The position numbers were made by a program, and so were the translations under genes. DNA of 39,834 bases. Origin: Rhodoferax sp. UBA4409. GTDB lineage: Bacteria; Pseudomonadota; Gammaproteobacteria; Burkholderiales; Burkholderiaceae_C. Location: positions 1 through 39,834 of the forward strand of contig DGQR01000198.1 in the NCBI GenBank assembly GCA_002390825.1, given 5' to 3'. The notes below the pieces were generated by a model, which saw only the letters and a program-made list of their open reading frames with translations, was not told the origin of the DNA and did no database searches. Positions 33,101-39,077 of this stretch are shown here, one piece after another. Within the stretch, counting starts at the first letter, position 1. The number at the start of each line of letters is the position of its first letter.

Positions 33101-33632
33101 CCGTCGCCAGCAGGTGTGGGACGCATCCGCACTGCGCCCCGCGCCCGCACTGCTGCAAGGGGTGCCGATTGAAGAGGATGTGTTGGAGCTGCCTCCGGCC
33201 GACGAGGGTGAAGAAGTGACCTTTGACTACGCGGCCACCGGTCTCACTTTGCGCTCCCACCCCTTGCAGATATTGCGCGAGCAGCTATCAAAAAAGAAGC
33301 TGCTCACTGCTGCTCAGATGCGCGATTACCCCAGTGGCCGCTTGGTTAGGGCTTGCGGCATCGTCACCGCCCGCCAGCAACCGGGTACCGCCAAAGGCGT
33401 GGTGTTTGTGACGCTAGAGGACGAGACCGGCAGCGTGAACATCATCGTCTGGAAAGCGGTGAAAGAGCAGTTCCGCGACGCGGTCTACCGCGCCCGGCTG
33501 ATGGCCGTCTACGGCGTGTGGCAGCGCGATGAGGCTACTGGCGGCCAGGTCCGCCATGTGATTGCCAAGCGGGTGGTGGATATGACGCACCTGCTCGGCG
33601 AGCTGGCGACGACCAGTCGGGACTTTCATTAG
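30189..33632 (+). CDS. dnaE2: DnaE2 error-prone DNA polymerase III alpha subunit
   Basis: The protein has 1147 residues. The N-terminal PHP domain begins YAELHCLSNFSFQRGASQPEELV. The polymerase active-site acids are in PPDIDVDFEH (Asp405, 407, 409) with a further Asp in VGLLKVDVLAL; FGEYGFPESHAASFALLVYVS and a C-terminal OB fold (VFVTLEDETGSVNIIVWK) follow. DnaE2 does the synthesis in SOS mutagenesis with ImuA and ImuB. DnaE2 proteins are usually some 1030-1090 residues, so this one is long. The excess includes two in-frame 63-bp repeats (about residues 160-181 and 483-503) and a 96-bp inverted-repeat element (about residues 512-543). No Shine-Dalgarno is visible before the ATG at 30189. Confidence 0.95.
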   Translation: MKIPKPIKSSLPVAAPAPAYAELHCLSNFSFQRGASQPEELVERAHRLGYAALAITDECSVAGVVRAHGEAQRVGLQLLPGAEFAVPYPAAPGGVAAGTSFTVVVLPHNLQGWGNLCEFITRARMAAPKGDYRVAWLGQPEASPWHTLRHCEVLLYLPLAIKKEAACAIAIGARSLFGINCWLSMTAGLGGMQALERAHWQQIAAVSGLAPIATGQVRMHTRSRKPLHDVLTAVRCGLPVAQCGFALQANAEHHLRSRARLAALFTPDELAHTLVAAGRCSFTLDALRYQYPMEAVLPGHTPAQTLRQYTEEGALERYPAGMPASVRTQVEHELALIADMKYEMYFLTVHDLVRFARGRGILCQGRGSAANSAVCYCLGVTEVDPSRMNVLFERFISKERDEPPDIDVDFEHQRREEVIQYIYAKYGRERAAITAVVASYRPRSALRDVGRALEIPEVLITAMAKEHPGMYSRAVLVERLQAAIEKVAGRAYSADARGGFDAQSPAGSVGAGSQSGRAPSSVSPARVAGSSLTYAERPAAPAPSGGVAACGLLVDGSLLPPLRRLQLWLDLATQLQSFPRHLGQHVGGFVLTQGPLTRLVPVENASMPDRSVIQWDKDDLDAVGLLKVDVLALGMLSAIRRCLHLIGQWRGAPLRMQDVPAEDPATYAMICQADTVGVFQIESRAQMSMLPRLKPQCFYDLVVEVAIVRPGPIQGGMVHPYLKARANPQAVMYESPALKEALKRTLGVPIFQEQVMQIAMAAADFTAGEADQLRRSMAAWKRKGGVGKFYERLVGGMLKNGYTQEFADTLFKQIEGFGEYGFPESHAASFALLVYVSCWLKRHEPACFLAAMLNSQPLGFYGPAQLVQDARRHGVEVHAVDALHSAWDCTLEQPQEQHPTANGWALRTQPAIRLGLRMVSGLQREVAERICAARENGPFISTQDLALRCQLDAGDLKALASADALISLSGHRRQQVWDASALRPAPALLQGVPIEEDVLELPPADEGEEVTFDYAATGLTLRSHPLQILREQLSKKKLLTAAQMRDYPSGRLVRACGIVTARQQPGTAKGVVFVTLEDETGSVNIIVWKAVKEQFRDAVYRARLMAVYGVWQRDEATGGQVRHVIAKRVVDMTHLLGELATTSRDFH
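30666..30728 (+). repeat. 63-bp intragenic repeat, best copy, in dnaE2
   Basis: It starts GCTATCAAAAAAGAAGCTGC and has TTGCGC, then AGGCGCTAGAAGCC and ATTTGGC. It encodes AIKKEAACAIAIGARSLFGIN in DnaE2, at a place where homologues have no such sequence as far as I recall. It is AT-richer than the gene around it. Similar repeats occur, from memory, in other Comamonadaceae. Confidence 0.85.
31635..31697 (+). repeat. 63-bp intragenic repeat, second copy in dnaE2
   Basis: The segment starts GCTATCGAAAAAGTAGCTG, has GCGCATATTCTGCG identical to the imuB copy at 22309-22372, then CGCTAG. It encodes AIEKVAGRAYSADARGGFDAQ and is followed 24 bases later by the inverted-repeat element. Confidence 0.82.
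31722..31817. repeat. 96-bp inverted-repeat (MITE-like) element inside dnaE2
   Basis: Terminal arms of 21 bases at 31722-31742 and 31797-31817 are inverted copies with one mismatch. Between them is a smaller perfect hairpin GCCCGC-GTT-GCGGGC (31761-31775). The element has no coding conservation, uses a Ser/Ala/Pro-rich translation and preserves the reading frame (96 bases = 32 codons). No target-site duplication was resolved. Confidence 0.75.
33284..33304 (+). repeat. 21-base match to the repeat 5' end, in dnaE2
   Basis: The 21 bases are identical to the first 21 of the copy at 30666, beginning GCTATCAAAAAAGAAGC. The identity then stops. It is read in another frame (LSKKKLL). It may be a partial insertion or gene-conversion trace. 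Confidence 0.55.
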
Positions 33633-33637
33633 CAAAT

Positions 33638-33651
33638 TTGATCCAGCGCAA
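33638..33651. promoter_or_regulatory. Possible FNR/ANR-type half-conserved box upstream of the universal stress gene
   Basis: TTGAT-CCAG-CGCAA resembles the FNR/ANR box TTGAT-N4-ATCAA in its left half and in the final CAA. It is 87 bases before the gene start. Many proteobacterial universal stress genes are oxygen-regulated, but the right half is poor. Confidence 0.3.
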
Positions 33652-33738
33652 TGTGCCACAAGCTACAGGGCCTCTGGTGTACGAATCGCACCGAAGTCGA
33701 TAGCCTCGGGCTTTTGTACACCTTGAAAGGCAGCTGAT

Positions 33739-34161
33739 ATGAAGATTCTCCTGGCGGTTGATGGAAGTGCTTACAGCAAGAAAATGTTGGCCTATCTGGT
33801 GAATCACGACACCTTGTTCACCCCTTCCAATGAGTACACCGTGCTCACCGTACCGTTTGCAGTACCCCCAAGAGCGCGTGCTGCTGTGGGCAAAGCGATC
33901 GTCGAGAAATACTATGCCGATGAGGCAGAGAAAGTCATTGCCCCGATTGACAAGTTCTTGCAGCGCCACAACATCAGCGCTAAGAGCATGTGGAAGGCTG
34001 GTTCGCCGGGCGAGGTGATTTCCAAGATCGCAACCGAGGGCAAATATGACCTCGTCATCATGGGTTCGCACGGCAATGGCGCGGTTGCCAGTCTGGTGAT
34101 GGGTTCTGTCGCCACCCAAGTGCTGGCGCATTGCAAAGTGCCAGTGTTGTTGGTGCGTTGA
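33739..34161 (+). CDS. Universal stress protein (UspA family)
   Basis: The protein has 140 residues, a single Usp domain. It opens MKILLAVDGSAYSKKMLAYL and has the ATP-binding signature IMGSHGNGAVASLVMGSVATQVL, closing with CKVPVLLVR. Usp proteins bind ATP and help survival under stress or growth arrest. AAAGG lies about ten bases upstream of the ATG. It is a single gene between dnaE2 and the esterase. Confidence 0.95.
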   Translation: MKILLAVDGSAYSKKMLAYLVNHDTLFTPSNEYTVLTVPFAVPPRARAAVGKAIVEKYYADEAEKVIAPIDKFLQRHNISAKSMWKAGSPGEVISKIATEGKYDLVIMGSHGNGAVASLVMGSVATQVLAHCKVPVLLVR

Positions 34162-34225
34162 TACCGTCAAGCAGAAGCCGAGTCCGGGGCTGAATCCAAA
34201 AGCCGTCGGCGTGCGTATCCGGTGG

Positions 34226-35110
34226 ATGAACCACCGGATCAGCCTCTTCTTTGCACTTTTGACCACCCTGGCGAACCCCGCAGCCCTGGCTGCCGGCTTT
34301 TCGCCCGTGGATGTGTTGAATTTTTTAACCCCCTCACGGACTCACACCTTGCACGAGGGCGTGACCTACGGCCCACTGCACCGCCAGCGCCTTGATGTGT
34401 ATGTGCCACGCGCCGAACAGCCGGCTAAGGGGTGGCCTGTGGTGGTGTTCTATTACGGCGGCTCATGGAACCGCGGCGAGCGCGCGCAGTACCGCTTTGT
34501 GGGGGAGGCGCTGGCCTCGCGCGGAATACTCACCCTAGTGGCCGACTACCGGCTGTACCCCGAGGTGCGCTACCCCGATTTTTTACGGGACAGCGCGGCA
34601 GCCTTGTCATACGGGTTGGACCATGCTGCCGACTGGGGCGGCAACCCGGACAAGGTGTATGTGATGGGGCACAGCGCGGGCGCCTACAACGCCGCCATGA
34701 TGGCGCTGGATCCTCGTTGGTTGGCAGCCCACGGGCGCTCACCCCAGCAATTGGCCGGCTGGATTGGCCTGGCCGGCCCGTATGACTTTTTGCCCCTGAC
34801 CAATCTGGACGCGATGCCGGTGTTCCACCACCCGAACTACCCCGCCAACTCCCAGCCACTTGACCATGTGCAGCCGGGCGCCCCTCGTGCCTTACTGCTG
34901 GCCGCTCTGGAGGACGATTTGGTCAATCCCCAGCGCAATACCGCAGGTATTGCTAAGCGCCTGGGCGCTGCTCAGGTGCCGGTGCTTGTCAAAATGCACA
35001 CCCGGGTGAACCACATCACGCTGGTAGCAGCTTTGTCACGCCCCTTGCGGTGGATGGCGCCGGTGCTGAACGATGTGGTGCAGTTCATTCAGGGGCCGGC
35101 CAGCCCTTAA
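34226..35110 (+). CDS. Secreted alpha/beta-hydrolase (esterase/lipase, HSL-like)
   Basis: The protein has 294 residues with a signal peptide (LFFALLTTLANPAALAAG). An oxyanion-loop motif VVFYYGGSWNRGE replaces the usual HGGG, and the nucleophile elbow is GHSAGAYNAA. LAALEDDLVNPQ and HTRVNHITLV supply the Asp and His of the triad. It is probably a periplasmic esterase; the substrate is unknown. The ATG at 34226 is preferred, but a GTG at 34211 in the same frame adds five residues and cannot be excluded. The stop overlaps the convergent neighbour's stop by four bases. Confidence 0.87.
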   Translation: MNHRISLFFALLTTLANPAALAAGFSPVDVLNFLTPSRTHTLHEGVTYGPLHRQRLDVYVPRAEQPAKGWPVVVFYYGGSWNRGERAQYRFVGEALASRGILTLVADYRLYPEVRYPDFLRDSAAALSYGLDHAADWGGNPDKVYVMGHSAGAYNAAMMALDPRWLAAHGRSPQQLAGWIGLAGPYDFLPLTNLDAMPVFHHPNYPANSQPLDHVQPGAPRALLLAALEDDLVNPQRNTAGIAKRLGAAQVPVLVKMHTRVNHITLVAALSRPLRWMAPVLNDVVQFIQGPASP

Positions 35111-35748
35111 AACTTGTGGCGGTAGCCAAAGCTCAGAAAGTCTTCGCCGTTGGCCCCGTAATTGTTGAGCAGGTCGTAAATCGCACAACGGTGGTGCAAG
35201 CGCACAAAAAACTCATGCGCGGTGGCCTTCGGGCTCGAGAAAGCAGCCTCCACAAACAAGTAGTTCAAGGTGCGGCTGCCGCGTCCGTCCGGCCCCGTTT
35301 CCATGGGGCCGACCCGGCTGGTGTACGACACGCCCAGGGGCGCCAGCCGGATGTCGGTGCGCAAAACATCCCGCCAAGGAAAGCCACTCCAGCGTAAAGC
35401 GGGCGCGAAGGCAACCTCTGTCAGGTTGGCCAAGCCGCTTTGCTGGCCCGCCATCGCATCCAACTCAATGGCGATAGGCCACTCTGAGTGGCGCCATACG
35501 GTTTTACTGCCGGTGACAGCGAGCATGTAGTGCTCAGCGTAATTTGCGCGACCTGCCAAAGCACCTGCAGGCTCCGCGTCGTGGTATTTGCCAACATAAG
35601 TGCCGATGCTCCAGTCGAACTCGTCAGCGTTTGCTGGGCTGATAGCCCCCACGCCGATAGCCAAGCTCCACATGAGCCAAGCGGCGGCGTGCTTAGTCCG
35701 CCTGAAGTGGGGCAGCCTTGGGGGAACAGGCAGGTGGAGAAGTGGCAT
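35107..35748 (-). CDS. Outer-membrane beta-barrel protein, possibly PagL-like lipid A deacylase
   Basis: The protein has 213 residues. A long N-terminus leads to a signal peptide ending in SPANADEF. The rest is beta-rich with alternating residues and a C-terminal Phe (FGYRHKF), typical of a small outer-membrane barrel. The region EFFVRLHHRCAIYDLLNNYG lies where PagL-type acyloxyacyl hydrolases have the catalytic His-x-Ser, but here the Ser position reads HHRCA, so catalysis is uncertain. PagL removes a 3-O-acyl chain from lipid A. It could instead be a related barrel of unknown role. Confidence 0.55.
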   Translation of the reverse strand: MPLLHLPVPPRLPHFRRTKHAAAWLMWSLAIGVGAISPANADEFDWSIGTYVGKYHDAEPAGALAGRANYAEHYMLAVTGSKTVWRHSEWPIAIELDAMAGQQSGLANLTEVAFAPALRWSGFPWRDVLRTDIRLAPLGVSYTSRVGPMETGPDGRGSRTLNYLFVEAAFSSPKATAHEFFVRLHHRCAIYDLLNNYGANGEDFLSFGYRHKF

Positions 35749-36009
35749 AGCTTAGAAAGTCGAAGGAGTAGTAGAGCAGTTACAAATGGTAGCTACAGCC
35801 CCCAGATTGCCGCAAGCTCGACCGAAAATCCCCGCGAACGCAATGTCTTCAGCAAGAGCCCGCGCGTTTCAAGCCTGGGCATAGCCCGAATGGATGCCCC
35901 CTGCGTACGCTGGCGCACTGAGTGGAATCAGCCCACGCAAAACAATGGCTCCGAGCGCTCAAGGTGTCATCTTGATGCAGGCTCAATCAACCCATGCACG
36001 GGAGCCCCC
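35749..36009. other. 261-base gap between the outer-membrane gene and the PEP-CTERM gene
   Basis: The gap holds no reading frame I trust. A GCAGTTACAAAT 12-mer (35776-35787) also occurs in front of the PEP-CTERM gene at 24753. No clear -10/-35 or sigma-54 element was found. Confidence 0.5.
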
Positions 36010-36543
36010 ATGAAACTAAAAGCCCTTTCCATCGCCACTTTGCTGTGCCTGTCTGCCGGCGCACAAGCCGGAACCATGAGTGTGTTTTTGAACGAAACTG
36101 CACCTGGCTTCTGGCAAGCTAGCTATGACTCCAAATTTCTAACCGGCCCCTTGTTGGGTGGCGCGGCCAATGTGGCCGGCACCGATACCATTACCTTTCA
36201 AAGCGCCAGTGGTCCTTGGCCAGAGGGTGCGTACTATGTTGAGCTGAACTTCATGGAGCAGGCCAGCGGCAACGTTCCGACCCGGGACCCGATCACCGTC
36301 ACATCCGCTACGCTGAACCAGATCCCGATCAGCTACATGGCCACGCGCTCTTTTGATATTGATGGCACCACCAACCCCACATTTGTATTCAAGGTGAATG
36401 GTTACAGCAATATTGCCAGCACCGGTTATCACGGCTCCATTTCGGTGACAGCGGTTCCCGAGCCTGAGACCTACGCCATGTTGCTGGCCGGTTTGGGCCT
36501 GATGGGCGCCATTGCCCGCCGCCGCAAGGACAAGGCTGCCTGA
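36010..36543 (+). CDS. PEP-CTERM sorting-domain exoprotein (second)
   Basis: The protein has 177 residues. It has a signal peptide (IATLLCLSAGAQAG) and ends with VPEPETYAMLLAGLGLMGAI and a basic RRRKDKAA, the exosortase sorting signal. The body is beta-rich without cysteines and opens TMSVFLNETAPGFWQASYDSKF. The ATG at 36010 follows GGGAG; the reading frame runs upstream to 35488 but crosses non-coding sequence. It is followed by a clear terminator. Confidence 0.9.
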   Translation: MKLKALSIATLLCLSAGAQAGTMSVFLNETAPGFWQASYDSKFLTGPLLGGAANVAGTDTITFQSASGPWPEGAYYVELNFMEQASGNVPTRDPITVTSATLNQIPISYMATRSFDIDGTTNPTFVFKVNGYSNIASTGYHGSISVTAVPEPETYAMLLAGLGLMGAIARRRKDKAA

Positions 36544-36569
36544 GCCGCGTCTCAAAACCTAGCTGACGG

Positions 36570-36591
36570 GCGGGCCTTCGGGCCCGCTTTT
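36570..36591 (+). terminator. Rho-independent terminator of the PEP-CTERM gene
   Basis: GCGGGCC (36570-36576), a TTCG tetraloop and GGCCCGC (36581-36587) are followed by TTTT. It lies 26 bases after the stop. Confidence 0.9.
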
Positions 36592-36661
36592 GCTGTTGGC
36601 TACACAATGCCGGTGTACGATGTCACGCAGGGTTTCACAACACCGCTCGAGGCATTTTTTG

Positions 36662-37621
36662 ATGACGGACACTACCCACCTGGAAGCCAAAGTACTGTTG
36701 CTGGAGCACGATGCCCACCAGTGCAAGTTGCTCTCTGATTTTTGCGATTCTGTAGGCTTGCTCCCCTTGTTGCGCACCTCCCATGACGCCTTGGGCTGCC
36801 TTGAGCAAAACAAAGACTTGGCGGGTGTGCTGCTGGCAGAGGACTTGCCTTGTGGCACCCATGATGCGCTGCATCTTGCAGAGTCGATCCACCGCTTGCG
36901 CCCCGAGCTCCCGATTTTTTTACGCAGGACTACCACCGGCGATTTGAATGCGCTGTACAGGGAGTTCATCCGGTACCCATGGGCTACGGGGGAGATCGAG
37001 CAGTTACGCCTCGGCGTTGAGCGCTCCATCTTCAGCCTGCGCTATCCCACGGCGTTGGTGGAGGGCATTGTGGATCTGACCTTGTCCTCCATGCGCTCCA
37101 TGTTCCCTAACGCGACCGTGACTGCCGAGCCCCCGTATGTGGTGCACGACCGCATCATCCATGGCGAGGTCTCTACGATCATCCCGCTGGAGAGCTCATG
37201 GTGTCGCGGTTACATGATGCTGCAGACCGAAGAAAGCGCCCTGCGGCAGGGCATGCTCAAAGGCTTCAGTTATGACGGCGTGGGCGGGGAGCTCAACTTC
37301 CGGGATCTCAACAACATGTTGGGCGAGACCACCAACCTGATCTGGGGTGCGTTCAAGAACCGCTACATCGCCCCCATCAGCGTTTCGACCCAGTTGGCCC
37401 AAGTGCCGATCGTGATCAATCACGCCCACAAATACATCTCCTTCGGCTCGCCCGATCCTCAGCTCTGTGTGCGTTACTCGCTCTGCGAGAGCACCCGCCG
37501 GGGCGGCCAGCCGCTGGTGATCGTGCAGCGGTTTATATTCAACCTCCATTGGTCACCGGAGCAATTTGCGGAATATGCAGCCTCCAACTCCAGCGAGGCG
37601 GGTGAACTTGATTTGTTTTAA
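36662..37621 (+). CDS. Degenerate receiver domain fused to a CheX-like phosphatase
   Basis: The protein has 319 residues. The first ~120 look like a CheY-type receiver (KVLLLEHDAHQCKLLSDFCDS), but the phosphoacceptor position reads LLAEDLP, with Ala59 where Asp is expected four before the Pro. The C-terminal part resembles the CheC/CheX/FliY family, with the phosphatase motif E-x2-N in NMLGETTNLIWG (Glu222, Asn225). CheX removes phosphate from CheY-P. It lies 45 bases before a CheY-like gene. No other chemotaxis gene is near. The start at 36662 is the first Met that gives the receiver fold; the frame begins at 36590. Confidence 0.82.
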   Translation: MTDTTHLEAKVLLLEHDAHQCKLLSDFCDSVGLLPLLRTSHDALGCLEQNKDLAGVLLAEDLPCGTHDALHLAESIHRLRPELPIFLRRTTTGDLNALYREFIRYPWATGEIEQLRLGVERSIFSLRYPTALVEGIVDLTLSSMRSMFPNATVTAEPPYVVHDRIIHGEVSTIIPLESSWCRGYMMLQTEESALRQGMLKGFSYDGVGGELNFRDLNNMLGETTNLIWGAFKNRYIAPISVSTQLAQVPIVINHAHKYISFGSPDPQLCVRYSLCESTRRGGQPLVIVQRFIFNLHWSPEQFAEYAASNSSEAGELDLF

Positions 37622-37666
37622 ATGGCGCCAAGCGCCACTGACAGTGCGGACAGGAAGTAGGTAGAG

Positions 37667-38038
37667 ATGGCGAATGTTTTGGTAGTGGACGATTCCAGCA
37701 CGATGCGGGAGATCGTCTCCAGCTACTTACAGCAACACGGATTCGAGGTCACACTGGCCACCGACGGGCGCGATGGGCTCTTGCAGCTAGAAGCAGACCC
37801 CGGTATCAAATTGGTCATCAGCGATGTGAACATGCCCAATATGGATGGCTTGGCTATGGCCGAAAAAATCCGGACCGAGCAAAGCAACAAGCTGGTGCAC
37901 ATCATCATGCTGACCACCGAGGACAACCCCGTGATGCGCGCGCGCGGCCGCGCCATTGGCGTGACCGGCTGGATCGTCAAGCCCTTTCGCGGCGACGCGG
38001 TGCTCGGGCCATTCAAGAAGTTTTGCGGCTTGGTGTAA
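37667..38038 (+). CDS. CheY-like single-domain response regulator
   Basis: The protein has 123 residues, a lone receiver. All key residues are present: Asp8/Asp9 in VVDDSSTMRE, phosphoacceptor Asp53 in ISDVNMPNMDG, Thr83/84 in MLTTEDN and Lys105 in IVKPF. AGGAAG and TAGAG precede the ATG. With no output domain, it works like CheY by protein-protein contact. Pairing with the CheX-like gene suggests that its phosphate is removed by that product; the kinase is not in the window. Confidence 0.93.
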   Translation: MANVLVVDDSSTMREIVSSYLQQHGFEVTLATDGRDGLLQLEADPGIKLVISDVNMPNMDGLAMAEKIRTEQSNKLVHIIMLTTEDNPVMRARGRAIGVTGWIVKPFRGDAVLGPFKKFCGLV

Positions 38039-38049
38039 GGGCAGGGCCC

Positions 38050-39069
38050 CTACACCGCTTCGGGCATCCCGCTGTGGAGCGAGCGAGTGATTGCCAGCCC
38101 GATACGGGTTGCCTCCATGGCATCCGACAAGGTTAGTGTGAGCTGGCGCTCCCCGCGACAAGCCGCGACAAACTCACCCATCTCAGCGGCAAAAGCTGCC
38201 TCAAAGCGCTCGTAAAAGTCTTTGAGCACTGCATGCCGCACGCCATGGGCATCGCTGGTCACTATCCGGTCGCGGGCGGCGTGCTCACCAATCAGCAGCT
38301 TGCCTGCGGTCCCGATTACCTCTGTGCTGGTTTCATGCCCGTGGGCCATGGTGCGCGACGCATAGAAAACGGCTTTTGCGCCGCCCTCAAAATCCACGAT
38401 CGCCAAGCCGTTGTCCACGTCTCCAAACTCGCTCAATCCCGGATGCAGGGCGACGGTGCCGGTAGCGTAGGCCTTGAGCGCTTTGGGGCGCCCCAGCATC
38501 CAGCGGGCCAGGTCAATGTCGTGCACGCTGCAGTCCATGAAAATGCCGCCCGATGTCGGCGCAAAGCGCACAAAAAAACCATCCGGATCATTCTGGTCAC
38601 AGGTTTGTGAACGAACGATGAACGGGCGCCCGATGTCCCCGGCCGCAATACTGGCCTGTGCCGCGCGGTAGCTGGGGTCAAAACGACGCACAAAGCCCAC
38701 CATGGCGATCAGGTCGGGGTGCTTTTCGGCTTCGGCCAGCACCCGCTCGCAATCGGGCAGGTTCAGGGCGAGGGGCTTTTCCACAAACACATGCTTGCCG
38801 GCTTGCAGGGCGGCAATGGCTTGGTCAGCGTGCAAAGAAGTGGGGGTGACGAGCACCACCGCATCTACATCCGGGCTGGCCAGCAAGTCCTCAAAGCGGG
38901 CGTACACCTGCTGGATGCCCAGTTCGGTGCGTGCATAAGTCCGCTCTGCTTCCACCGGGCTGCATGCCGCGGTGAGCACGCAGTTGCGGGTGCTAAAGGC
39001 CAAGGCTTGGGCATGGCGCTGCCCCAAACGACCGAGGCCGACGATGCCAAAACGCAAAGGCGAGGTCAT
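38050..39069 (-). CDS. Gfo/Idh/MocA-family oxidoreductase (inositol 2-dehydrogenase-like)
   Basis: The protein has 339 residues. The N-terminal Rossmann motif is FGIVGLGRLGQRHAQ and the catalytic EKP appears in HVFVEKPLAL. VRRFDPSYRAAQ, GGIFMDCSVHDIDLARWMLG supply the substrate-pocket Asp and His. NAD(P)-dependent enzymes of this family oxidise inositols or sugars. Closest in appearance to myo-inositol/scyllo-inositol dehydrogenases. It starts eight bases after the next dehydrogenase gene's stop, so they are cotranscribed. Confidence 0.9.
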   Translation of the reverse strand: MTSPLRFGIVGLGRLGQRHAQALAFSTRNCVLTAACSPVEAERTYARTELGIQQVYARFEDLLASPDVDAVVLVTPTSLHADQAIAALQAGKHVFVEKPLALNLPDCERVLAEAEKHPDLIAMVGFVRRFDPSYRAAQASIAAGDIGRPFIVRSQTCDQNDPDGFFVRFAPTSGGIFMDCSVHDIDLARWMLGRPKALKAYATGTVALHPGLSEFGDVDNGLAIVDFEGGAKAVFYASRTMAHGHETSTEVIGTAGKLLIGEHAARDRIVTSDAHGVRHAVLKDFYERFEAAFAAEMGEFVAACRGERQLTLTLSDAMEATRIGLAITRSLHSGMPEAV

Positions 39070-39077
39070 GTTGCGGC

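Noticed and set aside
30714..33260. Two long minus-strand frames (30714-31886 and 32085-33260) opposite dnaE2
   Set aside because: They lie entirely within conserved DnaE2 coding sequence and have shadow-like His/Arg/Gln composition.
35760..36009. Sigma-54 promoter before the second PEP-CTERM gene
   Set aside because: No TGGCAC-N5-TTGC element with correct spacing was found; the best TGGC lacks a downstream TGC.
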